From positions 502,001 to 566,000 of the forward strand of contig JAJTWR010000003.1 of NCBI GenBank assembly GCA_021613335.1: a stretch of DNA of 64,000 nucleotides. Reading direction: 5' to 3'. The DNA is from Whitmania pigra. Taxonomy: Eukaryota > Annelida > Clitellata > Hirudinida > Haemopidae. A program made the translations under genes and the position numbers. This document shows, piece after piece, positions 12,352-23,600 of the stretch. Position 1 is the stretch's first letter. Each line of letters opens with the position of its first letter. The notes beneath the pieces were generated by a model that made no database searches, was not told the origin of the DNA, and saw only the letters and a program-made list of their open reading frames with translations.

Positions 12352-12860
12352 AAATGAATGAATGAATGAATGAATGAACAAATGAATGATTAAACGAATC
12401 AATTGATCAATAAACGAGTGACTGAACCAAAAAGGAATAAAACGTGATGCCCCTGATCAAAAAATTCATAACCGCTAGCCATCAGTTTGTCGACAGAAGA
12501 ACTGATAGGAGGATTAATGGATGGATGGATGTGTGGATAGATTAATGGATGGAAGAAATGGGAATAAAACGCAAACCTCCCTCCAAGGATGAATGGAAGA
12601 GGAAGAGGAGGAGGAGGAGGAGATAAAAGTTCAAAGCATCCGTGAGAAAATGAGAACAGATGGCCACAAATGGCTACAGGAGTGCGAATACACAAATTGT
12701 GCTGACGGACAGACGGATGGATCTACGAATGGATGGATGGATGAATGGATGGATGGATGAAAGAAAGAATGTGCTAGATAAATGGAAAGGCCGATGAACG
12801 GATCAACAGACGGATTGGTGGATGAATGAATGAATGATGATGAATCGATGGACGGATGAA
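12352..12860. repeat. GAAT/GGAT tetranucleotide repeats
   Basis: (GAAT)n at about 12352-12380 and scattered GGAT/GAAT runs from 12515 to 12860. The shift from triplet to tetranucleotide repeats marks a separate amplification history from the neighbouring blocks. Confidence 0.8.
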
Positions 12861-13074
12861 TGAATAGATGGAACACCTGGAAGGAAACCACAGGAAAATG
12901 CCTGGAAGTGAGTCATCAGTTGTGCAACATTGGAAGAGGTTATTTTTAGAGAAAAGGGAAATATCAGAAATGACTTGTTGTAATTCAAATCATGACGGCA
13001 ACACGCGAGCAACTTTTCGCTCTTTTGAACTCCTTTACAACTGCCACCGTTCCATCCGTCCATCCATCACCGTC

Positions 13075-13075
<1 letters not shown>

Positions 13076-13131
<56 letters not shown>

Positions 13132-13155
13132 GTCATCATCATCATCATCATCATA
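13076..13155. repeat. ATC array abutting the CHSY stop codon
   Basis: Nearly pure (ATC)n of about 80 bases ending only a few bases downstream of the minus-strand CHSY stop codon. It is therefore the very start of that gene's 3' UTR. Confidence 0.85.
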
Positions 13156-13157
13156 AC

Positions 13158-13234
13158 TCACCCACCGACGGCAGCGTCGCTGTTAATAGCACCGCCGTCA
13201 TTATCATATTCATTACTCGTATTGTTAATATTCC

Positions 13235-13273
<39 letters not shown>

Positions 13274-14640
13274 TACCATTATTATTACTGTTATTATTAT
13301 TATTATTACTATTATTATTATTATTATTATCGTTATCGTTATTGTTATTATTATTACTATTATTATTGCTGCCTTTCAAAGAGGAGGAGGAAGAAGAGAG
13401 CTCCGGGTTTCTGTCGAGAACCTCTGGCAAGCTCAGCACGATCTTGGCCAAAGTCTCGAGACTGGCGTAGGACGAGGCCTTGCTCCCGAGACACATGCGG
13501 TACTGGGCTGGATCGAGGCTGAGACTGCAGTGGATCGAATGGTACACGTGCACTAGGCCCGGGTCGACAGACCGGAACACGGAGTAGCCCCTGGAAATGA
13601 ACCTCTCGACCAGGTCGACGTCCTCTTTACCCCAGCCCTGCGATGTGATTGGTCGGTTGGAAAATTTGGCGGTTTTAATTGGACAAGGTAGTGAATTTGC
13701 TAATGGTAGTGGAATTGTGATGTGAATGTTATTGTATTGCATGGTATTCTTTATTATAATTCTTTTGACTTGTTGCTTGCCTGTAGTCCATACATCCATC
13801 CATTCACCAATTCATCCATTCATCAATTCATCAATTCATCCATTCATCAATTCACCTCACCGTTCTCACCTTAATCCCGAGGTCAAATCCTCCAACGCTA
13901 TCAAAGTCCTCCTTGTACATGGCTGCAATTCCAAACCCAAACTCTCTCCAGTATCCCACCTGGGGTCGAAGATCGAAATCATCATTATCACGTCCGTCGT
14001 TAGGCGGCTCGCACTCATCCATGACGGAGGCGAAGACGTCCTTGAACTTGTCGGCCCTAGAAACCGTCTCCTTGGCAACGTCGGGTGACGCGTCCCCCGC
14101 TGCCCTCTTACGTCTAAACCTTTGGTCGCTCGGATCGTCGTTAGCGGGATTTTGAAATGCGTGGTCGTTGAAATCTTCCGTGTGAAGAAGTTTCCCGTTA
14201 TCGTTGTTGTTGTTGTTGTCGTCGTCTTCTTCGAGATCGGCCTCGTCTTCCTTGTCTTGAGAAGGTTCCTCGACCGAGTCCGAGACCTTACGAGGGTGGC
14301 ACACGTAGTTGGGGTTGTACTGACTGAAGACGGTGGGGTAGTACACCTGATGAGGTGTGTTTTGAATTATTATATTTGAATATTAAACTTCCAATAATAG
14401 CAGAGATTTAGTAGTAGCAATAATAATAATTCAAACGTAATATAGTAATAGCTGTAGCGGTCATTAGGGAGTAATTACTGAAAATGTCGGGGAAATAATT
14501 ATTCAGCCACACGCTAGTAAATATTCGTTATAAGACCTCTATGAATGGGTAGATGGGTGCTTTTCTGAGAAGTTGTTCAGTGGAAATGCTCGTGGTTGTT
14601 TATGGTATCGCATTAACAACAGATGATGAAGATAACCATA

Positions 14641-14673
<33 letters not shown>

Positions 14674-15365
14674 GCGACGATGATGATGATGATGATGATG
14701 ATGACGACGATGGCAAAATTAGTGGATGACTGATTAGTTTGCATGAGGATGAGTTTGATCAAACAAACGGTTTCCACAAAACAAGTGTGAACTCGGTGAC
14801 ATCGATGGTGGTGATGATGATGATGATGCAGACGCAGATATCGGCGAAGATGTACAAGAATCACCATCTCCATAATCGTCATCATCATCGTTATCATAAC
14901 CATCTTTTTCATCATCATCATCATCATCATCATCACCATCATCAAAAAACACACCCCCCCCTAAACAAAAAATCATTTATCCAACCCACCTGCTTCCCTG
15001 CAAAGACATTGAGTCTGACTCTCATGAGCACTTCTCTTTTCATGGCCATATCCACGTCGATGAAGAACAACAGATCATCCCCTCGGTAGCCATTTGCCCC
15101 GTTCTGGAGGGCCACGCCCCTACTGAAAGGACCCTCGAGGAGCTTGTGGGTCAGTTGGACCGTGGGATACTTTTGTGCGATCCTCTCGATGAAGGTGGTC
15201 GTGTGGTGATGGTGGTTGTCACTGTCGATGTCATCCTTGAACAACACCACGTGGAGAGATACGTTTTCGTTGGGCTGAAGGCATGCCTGCTTAAGAGGAG
15301 GGGATGGAATGGTGGATTAGGGAAGAGGGTGGAGCGTTGAAGTGAGTGACGTGTGTGTGTGTGTT

Positions 15366-15404
<39 letters not shown>

Positions 15405-16840
15405 GGTGTAATTTTTATTCGATTACTTTGGGAAATTTTAATTAGTCATAGATAAGAAGAGTTTTTATCTCGTCGTCGTCGGTGATTAATGATTCATCAT
15501 TCTGATTTACTTTGTAATTTTTCACAACTACTACTATTTACTATTATTCAATTATTAATATCATTATTTTATCATCACCATCACCACCATCATCGTCGTC
15601 ATCGTACCCATCATTAGTTAATACGAACATCGCCATTAAACAACACACAACACCACATAACCACAAAGAATAACAACAGCAAACAACAAAGGCGTCGATT
15701 AAAAATGAAACTGAAAGCGACCTCCTCAAAATTCTTCATGAACTTCACAAAAGTCTCGTGCCTTCCCGAGAGGGGCAGTATGAAATTTACCCTCCTCGTC
15801 AGCAAATCAGGAAGGAGGGCGGAGTCGAGCTCGACGTCGCGACCAATGAAAACCTTCCGCTCCCTTTTACCCCCCTCTTCTTCTCCGGCCGACGGACCGG
15901 CCCCATCTTCCGAACCTATCAACCGAGGGTCAAACATGGCCTCCGGGTGGAGAAAAGGTTGCTGGACGTACACGTGCCTCCTGACCGGGACGGTCATTTT
16001 CTGTTTGCCCCTGAACTTCCGGTAGGTAAGGAGAAGGTCGAGAATGTAGTCGGCAGAGTAGGGGGTGACGACCCTCCTGTAGCCATACAGGAGGTCCTTG
16101 AAGTCAATCTGGCGACCCTTCTCACGGGCGTCGTTGTTGGTGGACTCCATCAGCTGGATGGGGTGAGAAATTGTGGGGGCATGGTTAGCGGGTGAACGAA
16201 TGAAGGCGGAGATATTCACGTATGCGAATGATTGGCGAATTGAGCATTTAAGTTACGGTGATGGTGTCTTTGTCTTCTGAGTGATCAAGTTGGAAGAAAT
16301 TGTAAATACTAATAAATGGAACATAAGGAACTGTTAAATTACACTTGCTAGCCAGACATCTGTCTCATCATCATCAGCATCACCAACACAAAGTAGTCAA
16401 AGACCCCTCACCTGACTAATGATGTCATTGATCGCCACCTGGAGATCGACCTCGACGTTCCTCCTCGGGTTGGAATGCTTGTCCGAGTAGACGTACTTGT
16501 CCAGGAAGTCCCACGTGATGACCTGCAGACGACAATGGAAAACATGTAACATATGTCGTATATAAATATATAACGTAACATATGCCATACATCACATCTT
16601 TTACTCAAAAAGCATACATAAGACACTCAAAAATAGTCAAGTACACCTAAAGTACTAAAGTACATCATATTACATAAGTCGTATAAGGTATGACATATAT
16701 TATGTACGTCATACATCATGCAACACATGTCTTGATTATACAGACAGACATACTACATATATTATATATAACATTTATTATATATACCATCATCCATCCT
16801 AATCATCTTGTTATGAAATGGACATTATCAAAATACACAA

Positions 16841-16881
<41 letters not shown>

Positions 16882-19506
16882 CCGTCATCAATCTGACATA
16901 ACCAGACTCGATGACCCTTCACTTAGAGCAAAGTGACCGGTTGTAGGACAAGACTTTACTAGAACCACCACGTTCTATTGGTACATTTGTATACATATAC
17001 GAGAGAGCCAAAGTAAATATACCTGTCCAAATCATCTGAGTTATGCAATGAACTATAATCAAATAAACAAAATAATAAATAAGTAAATATATCTTTTAAA
17101 CAGAATACAATTTTTGGATCATTGGTCAAAGAGGCAAATAGTGCTACATTTTGGATTGGTTACGATGCGACTCTTCGAAAAGTGAAGAAGGAGGTAAAAA
17201 CAAGTGACGGCATTAATATTAACGAGGAGTGTTTAAATGTCGCCGACATCAAACGATTCCTTCGACAACACATGTCGCTGAGATCCTCTCCGCAAAAATG
17301 GCCGACTTAAAAATTAAAGGTATTTTTAAATTCTTTTTGAGGTACTTCACGCTTCTAATGTCTCAGAAGGTGATGTAATCCTTCACACGAGACAGACATG
17401 CCCGCTGATTCACCATCCACGGTTCTCAACATCACCGTTACAAATCCCATTGTAATCATCACTATCACCACCATCACCATCATGACGTTTTATTAGAATA
17501 ATAACGTATTAGCTAATTAATTACTGAGTATGAATCCCATTGCAGTCATCATCATCAGCACCATCAGTAATGTCATCGCAATCATTTTTACCACTAATGA
17601 TCTGACACTCATCTTCACATACTGCTTTCCATTACATTCATCATCATCATCATCATCATCACCCTCACAACCATCATCATCATCATTGCAAGAACAATGA
17701 GCCTCTTAATTATTATAATCATTAAAATCACTTTCAGAATGGACTGGAAATTCCAAAGATTAATGGAGCATAAAAAACAACAAGAATAAGTAATATTACT
17801 TCAATCATAATTTCAAAAAATCAGAAATGTAATTATCAAAAACACTGCATAGCGAAAGTCAAACCCACTCATTATTCATAAAAGCATAATAACCGTGATC
17901 ATAACAACGACTACAAAAAGATCAATTATTATTAAAATTAAAATTACAATAATTAGAATTAATATTAATATTAATATAATAGTAACAATTATTATCATTA
18001 TTGTTATAATCATGATAACCATAATCATCACCACCACCACTATGATCATGGTCATCATCACCACCACCATCACCATCATCCACAACATTACGCCAACCTC
18101 ATCGCCAGACCTCGGCACAAACTTGCGCATCGAGGGTTCCGTGCCGTACTTGTCGGGGGCGTAGTACTCGTCCCTGTCCTTCAAAAGGTCGTTCATTCTG
18201 TTGACCCTGCGACTCATCTCGACCTTCCTGTTCCTGACCTCTGCTGCCCTCCTGGACAGGAAATGATGGTGGGCTCGGTACATGTACGAGGTGTTCTTGA
18301 ACGGGTGAAGGGTGATGGCCTGCCCTATCGAAGGGTCTTTCAGGGTGCCCGTGAAGGAGCCTTGGGGTTCTTTGTAGTTGTTGTAGAAGATCTTCTGCAT
18401 CTGATGATGATGATAAAGATGATAATCTTGAATATGATGACAATAAAAAAATAATGAGATTAATAAATTAAAGTGATCAATAAAATTATAAAAAATAATA
18501 GTAGACAAGCTCAAGGAACTCCAGATTAGTTTCTCTCAAGTTAATTTAAACATGAACAATTAATGTCAACATTTAATTCTAAATAACCCAAATCCAAGAC
18601 AGCTCAAAACAACTTGGGTGCATAACTTTCTCCGAAACAAACAACCACAACAAGACAAACCTCGTAAGACCAGGTGCAGGACACTCGTGCGTACCTCGAC
18701 ACGCACCTTCCCACCTCGACATCCTCGTGTGTGGTGTACAGGTTCCTCAAGCAGTCACCAATGTGGGGAACTACTCGAACCAGTGTCTCCCTGCTCAGGA
18801 GCATGGTGGGTCCCCCCATGCAGAAGTTCTCGTCCGGCCTCAGCTCGAGCATCCCGAACTCGTTCTTGTTACCCAGGCCCGCCTGGCCGATGAAGAGGGC
18901 CCTATTGTTTGAGGTGTCGATGGAATGGAGGAATGGCGACAGCCTGTCGATTTTTATGTAGACGTCGTCGTCTGCTCTCATGAAAAACCGGTAGTGGTCC
19001 TTATAATGATCGTGCATGTACTTGAGCATCAGAAAGGACTTTTTCTGAGGAGGGTAGGAGTCGTCGACGCCTCTCAAACCAACGACTTCGACTCCATCTG
19101 GGGCGTAGGCATCCGAACCCTCGGATGTAAAAAATATGATTCTCAAGGTGGAGTTATTGGCCCACGTATCGCGGGCGGCTACGACCCGAGTCTGAAGATA
19201 TTTCTTTGCGGTCATGACTCCGATGAGGACCAAATTGTCATCGGTCGTGGCTAACGGAGGTGGTAAATAATTGCCGTCGAGGTTGTCGCCATCTCTAATC
19301 CTCAAAACGTCCGCCTCGAGTGAAGAAAGGCACCAAAGGTTTTGTTTGGCCACAAGATATTGATTAACCATACCGATCAAAAATCCACCGATTGTTCCGA
19401 TTATTAAACAAAAGAGAGGATTGTTTTGGATCGTGTGCAAAAATTGTCGCTTTTTGATCATTTGTTCTTGAGAGGCGTCAAAACCATCTGTTAATGTCAG
19501 CAACAT
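13158..19506 (-). CDS. CHSY: Chondroitin sulfate synthase (CHSY-type bifunctional glycosyltransferase)
   Basis: Seven exons: 19506-18661, 18400-18098, 16522-16412, 16153-15722, 15286-14990, 14346-13870 and 13637-13158. All introns are phase 0 and the product is 981 residues, against about 800 in vertebrate CHSY1. The ATG at 19506 follows an in-frame TGA. Residues about 31-50 form a signal anchor, as in Golgi type II enzymes. The N-terminal GT31-like domain carries RADDDVYIK (DDD near 179-181). The C-terminal domain carries LLFFIDVD (DVD near 641-643), WREFGFGIAAMYK and GWGKEDVDLVERF. Family members add alternating GlcA and GalNAc to chondroitin chains in the Golgi. Two oddities: exon 6 holds an insertion of about 80 residues rich in Asp, Glu and Asn before the conserved GYWREFGFG, and the protein ends in a long poly-Asn tail (about 913-965). 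The gene is divergent from CLASP. Confidence 0.93.
13236..13372 (-). repeat. Coding AAT repeat (poly-Asn tail of CHSY)
   Basis: TTA repeats on the plus strand, read as AAT on the minus strand, encode about 45 Asn with scattered Ser, Asp and Gly. The array stays in frame to the stop codon at 13158, so the C-terminal extension looks like a microsatellite drawn into the coding sequence. Confidence 0.85.
14640..14945. repeat. GAT/ATC arrays in CHSY intron 5
   Basis: (GAT)n at 14640-14706 and (ATC)n at about 14877-14942 in opposite orientation within one intron, able to pair with each other in the transcript. Confidence 0.8.
15350..15404. repeat. GT dinucleotide repeat in CHSY intron 4
   Basis: (GT)n with TTT interruptions; a simple microsatellite in the intron between exons 4 and 5. 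Confidence 0.9.
16840..16879. repeat. CA dinucleotide repeat in CHSY intron 2
   Basis: Pure (CA)n of about 20 units within the 1.6-kb intron between CHSY exons 2 and 3. Confidence 0.9.
17455..17695. repeat. ATC-rich microsatellites in CHSY intron 2
   Basis: Interrupted ATC/ACC units at 17455-17483, 17545-17570 and 17637-17692 in the same intron as the CA array. Confidence 0.75.
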
Positions 19507-20684
19507 TGGTGCCCAAGCAAATTTTCAAAATCTCAATTCACTTTTGACTGGACTGCTGAAAAATCCAACTATCTTAATATTTGTATTTTCAAATTATTTT
19601 TTGACTGCGATTTAAAATTTATATTAATCTAATTTTTCAAAACTAACTGTTTAAACAAGATCGAGGAATAGCTTAACCAGCTCCTAGCAAAATTACTTTC
19701 CGACAAACAGTATCTGAAACATCCCATTAAATTTTCTTGCGGCGAACTTAGGCATAAAATTAAATTATCGATTTCGCCGTTTTTATTTAAAACCGAGCTC
19801 TAGTTTGCAGACGACCTTGTCATTTAAAATTTATTACGACTAGTTCACTCCCACGACCCGTGCACAAAAAGCGTTGATCTCGCAAAGTACAGAGTGAGGA
19901 CAGTTGTAAATTTTCAAGATGATTTTCGCCCTTCTAATGCCTTTAAAACTTAAGCAAGCGATTCGGTGATTGGTTTGTGCTCTCTGGTGTCGAATGGCGA
20001 GACTTCTTATTAGAAGTGAAATTCTACACTAATTTTAGACCTGGTTTTAATTTGCATATGCAACCACTTTCCATTGTGGTCTACGTTTATGATTGATCAG
20101 ATTATCATATTTCAGTGAATAGCCTAAGTAATTACAGCATATTAATTATGCACTTATTTAATTAAGTGTTTTTGTATTAAATTTTTATTAACTTGATTTA
20201 GCATTTCCTTTATTACAAAGTATTTGAGTGATATTTGAAAGTTAAGTGTAACTATTAATATGTTATAATACATAAGCAGTGTCATGTTAATATTAACTTA
20301 TCTCATTTATTTAATTTTTAGCTAAAAATTAATTACAAATAGAAGATTAACTTTTGCGTTCACTTTTTAGCTGACTATTAAATTCCATATTTTCGATAAG
20401 TTTTTCTTGCGCTTTGTGCGATGTTTACGTGAAGAATTTCTGAGTCGTGTACGGTGGATTGGTAGCCTATGACTCCCTTGCAGAATTTCGCAATTATTTT
20501 CTAGTTTATTGCGGAAAAAAGTTTTAAAATTGAACATTTATGATTATTTCTTGACACCTGCAATGAGGATCCCAGCCGTTCTATCGGCTCGCGACTAGAA
20601 GTCACTTTTCATCTCAACAGAATCTTTTTGGATATACTAGACTTGCTGTGCACTACTCTAAAATAAAAAAAAGTTAATTTAAGA
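19507..20684. promoter_or_regulatory. Divergent 5' region between CHSY and CLASP
   Basis: 1178 bases lie between the two start codons on opposite strands. No conserved coding exon was found, so this holds both 5' UTRs and promoters. It might also hide a small TOG1-encoding exon of a longer CLASP isoform, but I saw no such sequence. Confidence 0.45.
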
Positions 20685-23600
20685 ATGTCTTCGAGACTTT
20701 TAAAATCATCTCGCTCCAATTCCGTCGACCCTTCTGCCAACGGATGTCTAGACGAAGAACAATTCCTTACATCGTTCGTTGATGTGCCAAAACTAAATGT
20801 AAGTGTGTACCGTGCTCTACAAAATTTAGGTCTATCTAATTAAATTGAAATTTGTTTTCGATACATTTTGGAATATGTTTTTTAAATAAATTAACAGCCC
20901 TCATTGCTTTTGATTCAGCTTTACTCGCAGAAAGATGTTACAGACAAGTTGACAAAAATCAAAGAAATACTGAACAACGCCAGTCAAGATTGGGACAAAA
21001 GATGCTTGGCTGTAAGTAGATTTTTTTTTAGGATGTTAGACATGCTCATACTGTGCTTTGACACACTTGTTCAGAGGGGGTGTATGTCAGGGTATTGAGT
21101 TCTTGGTTCAGCTAACTATTAGCAGTGCTGCTAATTTATGATGACATGTTGTTCTTGTTCTGAGATGGTTATCAGGAGGTCACCAATTGATCTGTCACAG
21201 AGTGATTTGATAAAGATGTACTAAGAAGATAGGTGCAACAGCTTCACTATTTTTGGATATGCATTTCGTAACATGAATCCAAATTATTTTTTTTACTAAA
21301 TGCCATTAAGTGCTTGCGTAACATTTGACTAATTAAGCTGATTGTAATCGGTATAATTGCAATGCTTTGTTTAGAGTGCTTGAGTGTGTTTTGTCTCATC
21401 CAGTTAAGAGTTCAGCCAAGACTCTTTTTTACGCTCGCATTAATTGCAAGCTTTAAATGAAAACGAATATTAACAGCAGCAACTAATAATAACATATTAA
21501 CAACGGTAATGTTAATATTAATGAATATCAAATGATATTAATTACCATCAACTGACAGAATAGTATCATTGGCTCCATCTTCATTGGTATCTAATAACCA
21601 CTATCAACATCATCACTTAACTAAATGATATCAACAAACCAACTAAACCTACTTGCTAATTGCTAATTAATTAATTTATTACTAAACTAATTTAAACCTA
21701 CCAACATCGCCAGTCAAATCTCCCACCAATCAAATTATCTATTAGCTGAAAATTAATCAATAATTAATTAGCTGAAAGAGATCCGCAGCCTCATCGTTCA
21801 AGACCAGATGAAGCAGCTTCCAGACCTTCAGCAGCAGATTCGATTCCTCGACATCGGCCTCCAAACTTCCCTCAAGGACCTCAGATCCCAGGTGGTCAGG
21901 GAGGCTTGCATCACGGTCGCCTACATGGCTCGAGAATTTGGGGGCAGGTTCGAATACTCGGCCGAACCGATCCTTCAGGTGCTCGTACCCCTCATGCAGA
22001 ATTCCGCCAAGGTCATGGCGACATCGGCGCACACGTCCATCAAGTTCATCATCAAGGTGGATTGTCGGGATTGTGATTATGATGTCGGGACTGTTATTAA
22101 GTTATTATTATTTTCTAAGTGATTATGATATTGGGACTGTCATTATGATCTTTTATATGTGATTGTAATGATAATAAATATATTATTATTAATTATTAAT
22201 TAATTAGATTGTCATGATTATGAATATGATGTTGTGGTAACTGTTAGGATGTTTTATAAGTGCATAAGATCGTAGTGATGATAATAATATTACTATTATA
22301 ATATTTAGAATAGGGCGTTTTTTTTACTGGCAATTATGTGTTTTTATGTTGAAAGAATAGTAAAGGCGGTTACTGTTTCATTTAACAATTTTTAAGTTTG
22401 CAGTTTTGTGATAAAATTATGATGTCTATATTTTGTTTGACTAAACATGTTTATTTGATCTGAATCTAAGGACCATCATAACCATGAAAGCTAATTTACC
22501 TAGGGTCTATTTGATGTAGATAAATTTATTATTGTCTATTTTAATGAATTACAAATGAGCAAACATGTTAATTTAATAAATAGATACATATATACATTAT
22601 TAGTACTACTAACAAATAATTATACTATCTAATTGTAAATAATTTAATGAATTGAGCGAACATGTTAATTTATGAACAATTTAATTTAATAAATAGATAT
22701 ATATATATATACTACTACTACTACTACTACTAACAAATAATTATACTAACTAATTGTAAATAAATTAAACAAACAGGCCATTCACTCCCCGAAGCTGACG
22801 ACGACCATAATTTCCAGCATGAGTTCCAAGAGTAATGTCATCAGAAAGTGAGTCATCCTAACGAATTAGTAATGGTGGTAAGAATGAGGAAACGTGTGAA
22901 TGTACGATTAAATTTTAATAAGTAGTAAACATTTAAACGTATAAAATACGTTTCAATTCAAACAATTGGAACATGCAAATGTACTTTTACACGGCTTTAG
23001 AAATATAAATTGAACATGATGGTAATTAAAAGAAGTTATTCTATTAGAGTGACGACGGCCATGATGATGATTCGTGTTATTATAAAAAATAAATGTAAAT
23101 AATCCACAGTAATAAACACTCACATGGCGTGCAGGTTAGCCGAATGGGTTAGGTGCCTGCACTTGGGAAGGAGTGCTATATAAATGGTTACAAGAAGCGC
23201 CTCTGACGCTATGCATATGGCGCTATATAAATGAAGTTACAATAACTAATATAATTACAGTCTTGCAATGTCAGCGACCAACCGTTCGCTTTTAAATTAA
23301 AACCTAATCAACATCACCAATAATATTTCTGCTATTCACCGACATCATAATAATCGTTAAGTATTAACCAATACCTCCTCTACGTAGACACTGTTGCGAG
23401 TTCGTCCACATAATCCTGAACGAATGGAGCAGACAGGAGCTGGAGAAACAAAGCTCCTCCCTCCAACAGGCCATCACTAAAGGACTCTCGGATGCCGATT
23501 CGGAGGCCAGATACTTTTCTAGGAAGTGAGTAGGGAGTGACTCCTGGGTAGACGTTGAGTTTCGGTTATTTGTAGCCTCGGCGGGAATTCCGACGAAATG

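Noticed and set aside
17122..17310. Plus-strand frame of 62 codons inside CHSY intron 2
   Set aside because: It reads somewhat like protein (FWIGYDATLRKVKKEVK) but has no recognisable domain, no splice partners and lies opposite a gene. Possibly an old transposon scrap.
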